Origin: a virus
Virus record (IMG/VR): IMGVR_UViG_3300005663_002624
Location: 1-44,021 of that record
DNA length: 44,021 nucleotides
Reading direction: 5' to 3' (one strand)
Position 1 is the stretch's first letter, and every line of letters starts with the position of its first letter. Of the stretch, positions 33,301 to 42,000 are shown piece after piece. Both the position numbers and the translations under genes were made by a program. The notes below the pieces were generated by a model that was not told the DNA's origin, searched no databases, and worked only from the letters and a program-made list of their open reading frames with translations.

Positions 33301-33928
33301 CACTCAGCTTGATAATAAGCCACAAAAGGATCTTGCCAAGGTTGAGACTCTTGAAGAGGCCCATAAAACCCATATGGATGTAGCAACAGCTCCTCCAAAG
33401 GTTCGTCAGGCAGCAGAAGAGATTCATAGACTTGTTGTTTCTGGTCGTATCGATCCTGAAACTGACTTTGATGCGCTTATTGCAAATGGTCTAGATTCTG
33501 ATGCAGTTAAGTACTGGAAGCAGTATTATGCACAGGGTGACTCTGACTCCTCACAGTTCGCTGCTGAGCTTGTCAAAGAGCATCACGCAAAGAAGGCTGC
33601 TGTTGATCAGCAGGCATACGAAGTAAAGATCTCTAGATCATACGAATTAGCATATGACATGGTTAGCCGTGGTATGATTTCGGGTGAGCGCTCTGCTGTA
33701 AGTGAGCAGGTTAAAGAGATCATGAGTTTCGATGATAATGGTTTTGAGAGCATGAAGCGTTTTGTTGAGCGTCAAGCAGTGGCAAAGCAGGCATCAATGC
33801 CGCGTGTTGGCATCCTAGATGCTAATAACGTCACTCTTCCAGCACCACCAGGTACTCAGAATGATCTAGCAGACGAACTTGCCGGATTGTGGTCTGGTGA
33901 TAATGTGTCACGAAGGATGAGCTTCTAA
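30392..33928 (+). CDS. Putative prohead protease fused to a long scaffold-like region
   Basis: 1178 aa from ATG 30392, chosen for the GGTGA site 5 bases upstream; TTG 30380 and GTG 30383 are alternatives. Residues about 105-240 fit a phage head-maturation protease: GKPLCLDHKSNSV with H135, a VVALCALDK strand, and YATSVSMGT with S184/S186, followed by a zinc-like CTDCGN...CDHMRNKSC and ELSIVVNGADPNA. The His...Ser order matches U35/S78-type prohead proteases. The remaining 900 residues hold acidic coiled coils, a duplicated 35-residue YHQGGGGVNDPST motif, Pro-rich linkers and helical segments, which is scaffold- or core-like. It would assemble inside the prohead and process virion proteins. 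Protease call moderate; the scaffold role is inferred. Confidence 0.65.
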   Translation: MSFRKIGEALVVSPEDLRPLSAILPAQFNIVEERFTKIAEELKTIAPKAKDFLYFSAVMMHAAEAALLDDSGVLRKDANGDVLVASWTKENDSWKWVCSDINILPYKNSNNDIFPEEELVKAHKDWVGKPLCLDHKSNSVDMIRGVVVDTYYDWPRRRVVALCALDKITYPDLARKVSSKYATSVSMGTAVGRAICTDCGNVARAEMDFCDHMRNKSCYGEINVDLKPIELSIVVNGADPNARIRHIVASAADSIAGYVADKEKEVSKLVLHEITSESTISAIKKDLESAVERLKALAETVEEVEEHEEAEVSGEEPDEYKELSGDKEAFKNEINIKLASISQQLSRLQNNVDQLANSEETNMTMKSKAYHQGGGGVNDPSTLPYEKEDYQTNRDKNDKQMVGQGVDNTGPVDGMHLGYSSYGETEEARKKRLQRMAEDRALRRKQAVDRAKTAYHQGGGGVNDPSTLPYEKEDYQTNRDKNDKQMVGAKPFPDVGPVDGLYPGDKETKEKLSRATLTAKFIKSAHPDGTDNLGQCRWQVYAADKLILTATVDELTNGRSDLHYDSVASKVFGKKILGMLRTDSFDKVKGILKGAQGAPPEAPMPEAPMPEAMPEAPMAGEPEVDAGGSGDPKEQLPELLTQAENVLADIRRAVDALIEEPSEELEGFDELAEEMPTKAKELLTFQKKVGGAITVGMKNAVKELTDHVEELRMSKHIYDNSEKVSAEKLNYVDKLTVDACEETKQTLANCYKLMEAFVKYANGTKALLKRAQPMLSDPDVGAGGPGAGVPVDVETTPSQEVLEYGGLGSTEEEPVTFQEMLQERPDSVTSKGPVARMAPLPVPPGAGEGVTYDAPEKAAPKSREELARDVVGDMVPEMPEDLPPLEMEPPSADDTNYAEIGQDGSLTLSKEELAGGALASIVNELTVESEATAPNLSTKEGRAAYREKLAQKGLKFSPMLQEAHPGGGETTQLDNKPQKDLAKVETLEEAHKTHMDVATAPPKVRQAAEEIHRLVVSGRIDPETDFDALIANGLDSDAVKYWKQYYAQGDSDSSQFAAELVKEHHAKKAAVDQQAYEVKISRSYELAYDMVSRGMISGERSAVSEQVKEIMSFDDNGFESMKRFVERQAVAKQASMPRVGILDANNVTLPAPPGTQNDLADELAGLWSGDNVSRRMSF
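31496..31855 (+). repeat. Duplicated 105-bp motif, copies 255 bp apart
   Basis: Copies at 31496-31600 and 31751-31855 encode almost the same 35 residues (AYHQGGGGVND, PSTLPYEKEDYQ, NRDKNDKQMVG). Weaker similarity continues after each copy (GPVDGMHLGY and GPVDGLYPGD). Differences are mainly at third codon positions, so the protein motif is under selection. It may bind the capsid or be a processing site. Confidence 0.92.
32189..32245 (+). repeat. 15-bp tandem repeat in a Pro/Glu/Ala linker
   Basis: CCAGAAGCACCTATG occurs twice exactly, then a 12-base shortened copy and one near copy, encoding PEAPM units. It forms a flexible linker in the 1178-aa protein. Confidence 0.9.
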
Positions 33929-33948
33929 ATTCCCAGAAAAACTAATAA

Positions 33949-33970
33949 TGGGGCAAGTTAACTTGCCCCA
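33949..33970. terminator. 22-bp perfect palindrome between genes
   Basis: TGGGGCAAGTTAACTTGCCCCA reads the same on both strands and lies 21 bases after the 1178-aa gene. As RNA it forms a GC-rich hairpin with a very short loop. No T run follows, so it may be a weak terminator, an RNA-stability hairpin or a dimer-binding operator. Confidence 0.5.
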
Positions 33971-33991
33971 AACTTTATGTGAAGGATTTAC

Positions 33992-34549
<558 letters not shown>

Positions 34550-34565
34550 GTCAACGTAGGAATTT

Positions 34566-35603
34566 ATGTTCAGCAAACTAGGCACATCAGTAGCTCTTGA
34601 AATGGAAGAAATTTTGAGCAGCGACGCTCATAATCATTTATTTTATAAACAAGCTGCAGATAAATGTGATTGTCCGAAGAATTGCGCATGCAAACAGGAT
34701 GGTAAGTGTGAAGGCGCATGCCCCTGTGATAAGAAGAAATGCAAATGTCCCAAAGGCTGTGATAAATGTGACTGTACCGAGACTAAAGGTAAATGTCCGT
34801 GCGTTAAGGTAGAGAAAAAGGCCGCCGCAAAATGTAAGTGTTGTACAAAAGGTTGTGACAAATGTACTTGTGAAGGGAAAGATGAATGTGAGTGCAAATG
34901 TAAATGCGCTAAGAAAGCTGAAGCTTTACAAGATCTATCTTATACTTTGAGCAAGGTTTCCGCAGACCTGGATGATGCTGGATATGTAAAATCATCCATT
35001 GCAGTAATGCGTGCGCTTGATGGGCTAATTTCCGAGGCAGATCCATTAGGCATTTCCGAGCCGATAGAAGAGTTACAGCTACCATTGCCCGAACCAGACC
35101 CAGTTCCTCATGAGGGAATAAGGGGCATTGTATCCGATGAAACAGAAACAGGACCTCAAATGGATCTTGAAGACATTGGAGCAGAGACGGTTGATGAATT
35201 AATTGATAAAATTCATGCCCTATTGCAGGGTGGAAAATATAGAGAAGCCGATAAGATGATGGAAACTCTATCTACTCTTTGGGAAGAAGATGATGATATA
35301 CCACCACCACCTGTAGAAGACTTAACAGAAGAGGAGATGGGTGTACATGAACCGATGACTGGTAATGCACCAGAAGGCGCTCCTGAAGGATTAGGACTTG
35401 GAGAGCTTGAGAATGTGCACTCTGAACTTGATGCATGGCTTGAGAAGAATGCTAATGTGGTACACAGATTTGACGATCCGATGAACCCAGAGCTTGCACT
35501 TGACTTAGACTTGAAAGACTTATTAACCGTTGAAGATGGTGTTGATGTGAATTTGATCGATGCATATCTTTCGGAGTTGGATGGCTCATTTGAAGATGAA
35601 TAA
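34566..35603 (+). CDS. Virion-like protein with metallothionein-like cysteine block
   Basis: 345 aa. Residues 1-31 are a helical leader ending at KQAA. Residues 34-114 hold 24 cysteines in 81 positions, as CxC, CxxC and CC motifs with many Lys and no aromatics (KCDCPKNCACKQDGKCEG start), the composition of a metallothionein. Residues 119-153 are the two-helix module shared with neighbours (LSKVSADLDDAGYVKSSIAV). The rest is acidic with a second helical unit (LLQGGKYREADKMMETLSTL). The block probably binds several Zn, Cd or Cu ions. AGGAA precedes ATG. It lies between the poly-Asp gene and two small members of the same group. The metal binding and the virion location are inferred. Confidence 0.7.
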   Translation: MFSKLGTSVALEMEEILSSDAHNHLFYKQAADKCDCPKNCACKQDGKCEGACPCDKKKCKCPKGCDKCDCTETKGKCPCVKVEKKAAAKCKCCTKGCDKCTCEGKDECECKCKCAKKAEALQDLSYTLSKVSADLDDAGYVKSSIAVMRALDGLISEADPLGISEPIEELQLPLPEPDPVPHEGIRGIVSDETETGPQMDLEDIGAETVDELIDKIHALLQGGKYREADKMMETLSTLWEEDDDIPPPPVEDLTEEEMGVHEPMTGNAPEGAPEGLGLGELENVHSELDAWLEKNANVVHRFDDPMNPELALDLDLKDLLTVEDGVDVNLIDAYLSELDGSFEDE

Positions 35604-35928
35604 TAACGAACCATATGACTATGCTGCGGCAATGGATCAATATCTTAATCCTAACAAGATTACGAAAAATGCCAATAATAACGCAGTGGATGAAGCGCTT
35701 CAAAACTTAAATAAGGCGGCTGAACTACTAGATGCTATGGGCAAATTTGGTGCGTCTGAAGTTATTACAAAGATGATGGAGCATATTCCGACTGCAGTAC
35801 ATACGGCCGAAAATACTCAGGTAAATATTGATTTTGTAAAAGAAGCATCGGCAGATGAACAAAACCAACAGCAACTAAATGAAGAAATGCTTCAAGCGCT
35901 TTTAGGACCAAGAAATGTTTCTAGATAA
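35596..35928 (+). CDS. Small helical protein of the virion cluster
   Basis: 110 aa from ATG 35596, which overlaps the previous stop (ATGAATAA). An upstream in-frame Met at 35560 lies within the preceding gene and is unlikely. It has a leader with DYAAAMDQYL, then the two-helix module (LNKAAELLDAMGKFGASEVI) and a Gln-rich end. No enzymatic motif. It overlaps the next gene by 14 bases. Confidence 0.58.
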   Translation: MNNNEPYDYAAAMDQYLNPNKITKNANNNAVDEALQNLNKAAELLDAMGKFGASEVITKMMEHIPTAVHTAENTQVNIDFVKEASADEQNQQQLNEEMLQALLGPRNVSR

Positions 35929-36301
35929 AACTTCAGAAGAAGAGTTTTTTGCTTCATTAGAAAGCAATCTCCATAAGCAGCATTCATTCGAAGATGACTT
36001 AAAAAGCAATCGTGTATCTGATGTGCAGGCTTATCTTAAGCGTGCCGCTTTAGCTTTAGCCAGAGCAGGCTTGCGCAAAGAGGCAGAATGTGTAGTAATG
36101 GTTTCTGAAGATGCTATGAAGGACTTAACCAGCGAGAAAATGCTTAAAAACCTAGAGCAAAAAGGTTGGGTATTTAATGCAGATGACGGTCATAGCCAAG
36201 ACGCATGTATGGCTGAAGATTGTGCCCAGTGTTCAGAAGGCAGTCAAGCACAGCTGAGCCAACAAGAACTAAAAGATCTAAGAGCCTTACTAAATAAATA
36301 A
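35915..36301 (+). CDS. Small helical protein of the virion cluster, Cys near C-terminus
   Basis: 128 aa with an AGGA site. It has an acidic leader (SEEEFFASLESNL), the two-helix module (LKRAALALARAGLRKEAECV) and a short Cys motif (DACMAEDCAQC). It is the last gene before a terminator and the inverted homing endonuclease. Function unknown. Confidence 0.58.
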   Translation: MFLDKTSEEEFFASLESNLHKQHSFEDDLKSNRVSDVQAYLKRAALALARAGLRKEAECVVMVSEDAMKDLTSEKMLKNLEQKGWVFNADDGHSQDACMAEDCAQCSEGSQAQLSQQELKDLRALLNK

Positions 36302-36321
36302 AAAATAAACAATCATTATCG

Positions 36322-36349
36322 AGCCTCGGGAATATTTTCCGGGGCTTTT
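36322..36349 (+). terminator. Rho-independent terminator
   Basis: AGCCTCGGGAA / TTCCGGGGCT stem (one bulge, one G-T pair) with a short AT loop and TTTT. It ends the 33992-36301 gene cluster. It resembles the first terminator of the window in its AGCCcCGG...CCGGGGCT arms. Confidence 0.8.
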
Positions 36350-37284
36350 CTATTTGAAAGACTGTTTTAATTCTATGAACTTATCGTATTTGCGTTGAAT
36401 ATAAATCGTGGCGTCTTTGTATAGCCATTCCATAAACTTATAGACCTGGCGATTGCCTCCGAACGAAAGCTCTGTTGTTATCTTATTAACCTTACGAGTA
36501 TATAGGTTTGGGTTTATGCTAAGCTCTTTTTTGATTATTTGTTTAACAGAAAAACAAAAATTCTTAGCAGATGCCAAAGAGGCCGAATAAGCCTCATAGC
36601 CATTTTTTTTTGTTGAAGATGAAATACAACCATCACCATCAAAGTATCCTCGGATCCAATGATGAACTAAGTTCTTAGGGATGTTCTGAGGCGGTTTTAA
36701 AATCAACCATTTTCTAGGGACAACTCCTTTGTCTACCAGATCCATGCACAGTTTCTTCGATCTGATGGCAGTTCGCCTTTAATAAAATTAGGAAATTCTA
36801 GTTTTAAACTTTTAGCAGGAATACAGCCAAGTTTAATGAGCTGCTCGCTTATTATCTTGCTGCTGAACAGTAGTTTATATTGGTTTTGTTGAGGATACGG
36901 CTTATTAACAATATATAATTTATGATTTGGTGCAATATAGTTCTTAAATATCTCTACAATTTTTTTATCACGCTCTTGTAGGCATAGAGATATTGAGTAG
37001 TAGTTTCTAGTCTTGCTTTTAATATATACATTACCATCAGCATACATCAGCCCTAGGAAGTATGCCTTCTCTTCGCTGTCAATATTGTTAAAGAAATCAG
37101 TATTGATTGTATGACTTTTATCTATGTCCTCTTTATAAATTTTACGAACACCAGCTTGGCGTAATATCTTCCTGACCGTTGGTCTAGATATATTTAATTT
37201 TCTTGAGATCTGAGCTAGATTTTTATTATGGGAGTTATATAGATCAATGATATTGTTTTTGGATTCGTCTGATATCTTAGGCAT
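36350..37284 (-). pseudogene. Broken, chimeric HTH-LAGLIDADG homing endonuclease
   Basis: Read on the minus strand. The first part (37284 to 36733) has an N-terminal HTH (LAQISRKLNISRPTVRKILR) and the first LAGLIDADG motif (AYFLGLMYADGNVY), runs to LGCIPAKSLKLEFPNFIKGE, then goes out of frame to a stop. The second part, another frame (from about 36760 to 36350), reads SKKLCMDLVDKGVVPRKWL, then HHWIRGYFDGDGCIS (second LAGLIDADG motif). The G-x-x-P-x-K segment before the second motif is therefore present twice in different versions. This suggests a junction between two related endonucleases plus a frame change. It probably no longer makes an active enzyme. It sits between two plus-strand virion genes. 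Confidence 0.8.
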
Positions 37285-37330
37285 ATCTAAGCATATAACA
37301 GCAATGACACATATTAATCAGAAAAACATA

Positions 37331-37344
37331 AGGAGTTCGTTATT
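37331..37344 (+). promoter_or_regulatory. Ribosome site that sets an AUU start
   Basis: AGGAG (37331-37335) lies 6 bases before ATT 37342-37344. No ATG, GTG or TTG exists in this frame between the upstream stop (37315-37317) and TTG 37438, 32 codons into conserved-looking protein. Confidence 0.6.
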
Positions 37345-38040
37345 TTAAGGATCGTACAATCGGGTAATTCTTTACCATTTTCATTTGCAGTAGACCCAAA
37401 CGCAGAATTTGAACCTGGTCAAATTGCTCAGCTAACTTTGATCGGAAATCAAATTGTTTGTGGTATTTCAGATGGTACGGCCCCAATGGGGGTCATTGAC
37501 GACATTAAGAAGAATGCTTTTTCCGCTGCATCTATTGATGAGACCGTTATTGCTCCAATTCCAGATGCGATTGTTGCCGGCTCTGGAGCCAATTTAGTAA
37601 CGACCGTAGATGTTAAAGCGGAGCTAAGAAACCCAAACATTATTGATAGCTCATTTGTGTCAAGAAATGTAGACGCTGTATTAAATGCTAGAAATGGAGT
37701 AATTACATTATTGGCTGGCACTCAGCTTAATCACGATCAGGATGGTGATGGTGTTCCTGACTCAGTAAGAACTGTAGTTAGTTATACGTATCAGATTCCC
37801 AATGTTCCTGGCGATGATTCTACAGCTGCAAGCGGTAGAATTACAGTATGGTTTCAGCGCATGATCGCGGCGACTGATGCTTTTGAGACCAATCAAAGAT
37901 ATCCTGTCAACGCTCCATTATTCGTTAATGAGTCTGGATTATTAACTACTAGGCAGATATCTGCTGATTATCCATCAATAGCTTTTACAACGGCCCCTCC
38001 AACGAGTATTCATGGTAGCCTCGAATTTCTCTGGTTATGA
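37342..38040 (+). CDS. Decoration-like virion protein with AUU start
   Basis: 232 aa from ATT 37342. The N-terminus would be (M)LRIVQSGNSLPFSF, followed by beta-rich sequence with EFEPGQIAQLTLIGNQ and SDGTAPMGVIDDI. A middle loop, DQDGDGVPDS, is a thrombospondin type 3-like calcium motif. The C-terminal RYPVNAPLFVNESGLLTTRQ and final LEFLWL match the end of the next intact gene (38325-38699) in layout, so the two are probably paralogues of a beta-barrel capsid decoration or fibre family. The start was moved upstream because the ribosome site and residues before TTG 37438 look like part of the protein. Function by context only. Confidence 0.65.
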   Translation: MLRIVQSGNSLPFSFAVDPNAEFEPGQIAQLTLIGNQIVCGISDGTAPMGVIDDIKKNAFSAASIDETVIAPIPDAIVAGSGANLVTTVDVKAELRNPNIIDSSFVSRNVDAVLNARNGVITLLAGTQLNHDQDGDGVPDSVRTVVSYTYQIPNVPGDDSTAASGRITVWFQRMIAATDAFETNQRYPVNAPLFVNESGLLTTRQISADYPSIAFTTAPPTSIHGSLEFLWL

Positions 38041-38072
38041 GATCTTCACCAAATTACGCATACTTAGATAAT

Positions 38073-38340
38073 ATGTATTTATATAAAATAACAAATAAAA
38101 TTAATAATAAGCATTATATAGGTCAAGCTGTGGAGATTGCCAGAAGGTGGAGTCAACATAAATCTGGGGCCAGATCGATTATCAATGGTACCAAGAAGAT
38201 GGGAGATAATGGTATCCAAGTAGTCCATCTAGCTATAGCTAAATACGGGGCTGAAAACTCGCTCTTTAAGAAAGATAGCTAAAGATTTTGGCGTAAGCAC
38301 TACGGTAATTCGTAGGATTAAGAAATGTTCAAAATTATAG
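38073..38340 (+). pseudogene. GIY-YIG homing endonuclease remnant
   Basis: From ATG 38073 the frame encodes MYLYKITNKINNKHYIGQA and ARRWSQHKSGA, the start of a GIY-YIG nuclease (YLYKIT...HYIGQ, then the catalytic Arg helix). It stops at 38280 after 69 residues, before the catalytic Glu region. In another frame, 38281-38340 encodes KDFGVSTTVIRRIKK, a typical C-terminal HTH of such enzymes. The middle is deleted. The remnant overlaps the start of the next gene. Confidence 0.75.
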
Positions 38341-38699
38341 ATGTCGTTGCAGGCCCTATAAGGCTTCCGGCTTATGATGATAAACTTGATTTAGGCAATA
38401 TTGTTAGCATCAAAACGGTTGATGGCGATATAGGTTTTACTTTAGGTAATAGCCTGAATCCGTTTGGTATTATTGCTAAGGCTGATTGCTCTGGCATTCT
38501 ATCTGTATTTTGCAGTATGATTATCTTCCAAACTGACAAGTTTGAGCACGATCAAAAGTACGATAAGGGAGATTTATTGTATTCGAATGATTGTGGAATT
38601 TTTACAAACCGCAAAGTGGATGATAATGCATTACTTTTAGGGGCTGTTAATGATAACTATTTTAATGAAAATAGCTATATAGAAATTAGGCTCATTTAG
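38325..38699 (+). CDS. Decoration-like virion protein, paralogue of the upstream gene
   Basis: 124 aa, beta-rich. N-terminal MFKIIDVVAGPIRLPAY and NSLNPFGIIAKA line up with LRIVQSGNSLPFSF and GTAPMGVIDDI of the 232-aa protein. FEHDQKYDKGDLLYSNDCGI and the final YIEIRLI line up with its C-terminus. The calcium-loop middle is absent. It probably forms the same small barrel on the virion. ATG 38325 lies within the endonuclease remnant, so the ribosome site (AGGATTAAGAA region) is weak or rebuilt. Confidence 0.6.
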   Translation: MFKIIDVVAGPIRLPAYDDKLDLGNIVSIKTVDGDIGFTLGNSLNPFGIIAKADCSGILSVFCSMIIFQTDKFEHDQKYDKGDLLYSNDCGIFTNRKVDDNALLLGAVNDNYFNENSYIEIRLI

Positions 38700-38751
38700 G
38701 AACGCATAAATTAATATTATAGTGACTATTATCAACGGTATGGGTGCATTT

Positions 38752-39051
38752 ATGGCATATAGCAAAGAAGACTGGAACGCAGCAATGGATTCAGAGGTAT
38801 TCAGAGAGTATCTCAAGGCCGAATTACAGAAAGAGGCCATGCCGAAGCCAGAGCCACAACCAATTGACAAGGCGCAAGTACTTGAAGAGTTTGTGGAATT
38901 TGAGAAGAAAGTGCTTTCAACGCCAAAAATGAAGATGGCATTTATGGCATTGCAACAGAAGTTTAGAACCGATCCAGAGTACACAGCAAAGGTTGATCCT
39001 TCATTTGTAGAGGGAGTCATGTTGCTCAATCTTAGTGGCGAACAGGAATAA
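38752..39051 (+). CDS. Small helical protein of the virion cluster
   Basis: 99 aa from ATG 38752 (GGGTG 5 bases upstream). GTG 38722 and ATG 38740 are alternatives. The leader SKEDWNAAMDSEVFREYL ends at KEAM and resembles the leaders of the 33992-36301 group. The rest is a charged helical domain. It ends 2 bases before the next ATG, which has an AGGAA site. Function unknown. Confidence 0.55.
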   Translation: MAYSKEDWNAAMDSEVFREYLKAELQKEAMPKPEPQPIDKAQVLEEFVEFEKKVLSTPKMKMAFMALQQKFRTDPEYTAKVDPSFVEGVMLLNLSGEQE

Positions 39052-39053
39052 TC

Positions 39054-42000
39054 ATGACATTTAAGCATATCACATTTGGCGAGAGCCCAGTTATGCGCAG
39101 CCTTGAGAAGGTTGCAATGGAGAGAGGGATGTTTGAGCCCGATCCGGTAGTAAAAGAAGCATCCGTTGAAAAGCTATATGAGCCAACTGAGAGCCTATTA
39201 AATGACATGTTTTTGTTAGCTAATGGATTAAGAGAGAATGGTTTCATTGTAGAGGCAGACGCTTTAGAAGATAAGATATTAGAACACAAGCAGGCAGCAA
39301 AGGCTGCCGAGAAAGCCGTAAAAGATCAGGGCGAAAAGATGCTTGATGATGCTCATCCTGAGGGAGATGTTGAGGTAGCTCCATCTCAAAGTGGTTATGG
39401 CAAGATGTTAACTCAGAAGACCACACAGGACGAGATCAAGAAGATTATAAACAAGATGCCTACTGGAAAGCTAGCTAATAAGCAGGCACAGTTGGGTGCA
39501 CATATTCTAGCACCTAAGGTTGGCTATGAAATGGCAGTTGCATTTGGCAAAGCCATGGGTCCATATGTTGGCAGCGGATATGATGCTGATGATATAAAGG
39601 ATGCGGTAAGAGATCATCTTTCTAGAATTTTGGTTACGGATCTAAAAGACTATCAACCAAATCAGATGCAAGTAGTTGCAGATTTGTTCACAAAGATGGT
39701 TAATGCTGAAGCTGTAGATTGGGCTCTTAAGATGCAAGAAGATCAAGAGAGACTACCCGATTACGACATGGAAGAAGGTCTAAGGAATGTTGCCGGGAAT
39801 ATTTTTGCCACAGCAACGGGAAGGATGCAGTCTATGAATCGGGGAGCGAGTCCTGTAATTGAGAACATTATAAAGGCCGCTGAATACGCATTAAATGTAA
39901 ACGCTCAAGAATCAGCTAGCGTTCAAGATTTATCAGCTAACATTCCATCTATAGAAGCGATAACACAAAATCATACAAATCTTGCACTTCGTATTGGGCA
40001 AAAAGAAGCTGTTGGAGATGTTGTTTTCAGATTTTGGGGTGGTGAGGTATCTACACTTTTTCGTTTCGAAGAAAATGAGGCAAAGCAGGTTGGCGAGCTG
40101 GCAGCTCCTAAAATTCGGGACTACTTATTAGACAAAGCAAAACAAGGCTATGACCCAGTAGACTTAAATAATATAATCACAGATAATATTAATGAATATT
40201 GGGGTAGGTATTTAGGAAAAAGTCCAGCAGGACAAGATCTTGGATTGAATGAGCTTCCAGAGCTAGACTATAGCTTTATGTTACATAATATACTTTATGC
40301 CGACCCAGAGATGCATACACTATCAAAAACACAAAAGTTCATAGCCGATGAGCGAGCGAAAAAGACTAAAAAGCGTACTGAAGAAGAAGAAAAGTCTATA
40401 CTAGCAGGTATATATACGTGGGAAAAAATCTATAATGGATTAGTTTCTCCGCTTAACAATGTGGTGCGCGAATTAATAGCTTTTAATCAAGACACTAGTA
40501 AAGATGAAACGGCTGGCGCGAATGCTCTCAAACAGGCAAGATATTGGAAAAGTATTGTATCAAAAATTGAACAAGAACAAGGGAATTCACTCCAATGGTC
40601 TGTCATTCATAACAAATTTAATGGGACCAAATTTTATCAATACAAGACCTGGACAAGTTTAATTGTTGCTATTTCTAGTTTTGAAAGTGCCGTAGTTGAA
40701 TGGGTAAAAAAGCCAGGTACAAAAGAAGGATCAGAAAAGGTAGAATTAAGAAAGGCTGGACAGCAGAACGTACCAGAGCCTGGAGAGCCAAAAGAAACGC
40801 CAGAGAAGACCGCGCCAAAGCAAGTTGGAGTTGGCAGTGGCTACAATGTTGTAACCAAAATGCAGGAAGCGCTAAAGGCGTTGTCAGATGAATATGCAAA
40901 GTCACAGCCTAAAAGAGCCTCTGCTTTAAAACAAGGTGGCATTGATGGAGACTGGCAGAACCTTACTCAGGCAGCCCTTGTAGAGGCAGAGAAGGTTCGC
41001 AATGAGATGGGCGGCACAGGCACAGCACTTGTTTCTTGGCCATCATCAGTCCAGGCAGCGAACGCCAATACTACATCTTTAACTGCGCTTATTAAGCAGG
41101 TTAAGACGGGTGCCGGTAGTGCTTATCAAGGCAAAGGCGAGTCTCTTGGTGAATATAATCGTCCAGTAAGTAAGGAGATGGTAGAGGTCTTTACAGGCGA
41201 TCTTAGAACGCTTTCTACATTCCTCAGATTTTTAGAGAATACTGGACTCATTCATGAGGTTGGTAATTTTGCCACCCCGCCCGGCATGACTGTTACTGAC
41301 CTTCGCGTTGGAGATGAAGCTTTAGCCCCAGAGCCAACAGAGACGCCAACAGAGACAAGTTTAACTGCGAGTAGAAAAGAAGAACTTTCTAAGATGTCGC
41401 AGAACACAAAGCGAACTATAAAGACTGAGCTTTTCGATCCTGAGCCTGGGCCTGATCCTGAGCCTGAGATATCAAGAGCAATTGGCTTAACATACAATGT
41501 ATGGGCTGGAATTTTAAAGCATTTTGAGGACGAGGCAGCCGGCACATATTGGGATGAAAGTATCAAAGATAAGACTGGTTCAAAGAGATTGTATAATGGA
41601 ATTCTAAAACTAAAAGAACTTCTTGATCGTGCCAAGACAGAACAAAATATTACACCAGAACAAGCTGCAACTAAGGTTATCAATCTTGGTGAAGGCACGC
41701 CATACAATGCGCCTTCAGGCAGGAGAACAATTGTAGAAGATGGTAAGACTTATTATGTAGTTATAGATCCAAGTGGTAAACGTTGGAGAATTGCGCTAAC
41801 CGAAGCCCTTCGGCCTGGTTACCGTTATGAGGGTTCCAGTTATAGCCTTGGACCGTCAGCGCTTAGGCCTCCTGTAAGCCATATTCTTGATCTTAGAAGT
41901 AAAGAGTTTGGAATGCCGCAGGCATTTAAGAGACGATTAACTTTTAATTCATTCTCCAACACTCCTGGAGCAGATATCATTGGTATGTTTAGCCATATGG

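Noticed and set aside
36733-36760. Programmed frameshift in the minus-strand endonuclease
   Set aside because: The overlap region carries a duplicated linker segment and no slippery heptamer, so recombination and decay explain it better.
36301-37341. Group I intron hosting the LAGLIDADG endonuclease
   Set aside because: The endonuclease is on the opposite strand, lies between genes, and no split reading frame flanks it; I saw no intron core elements.
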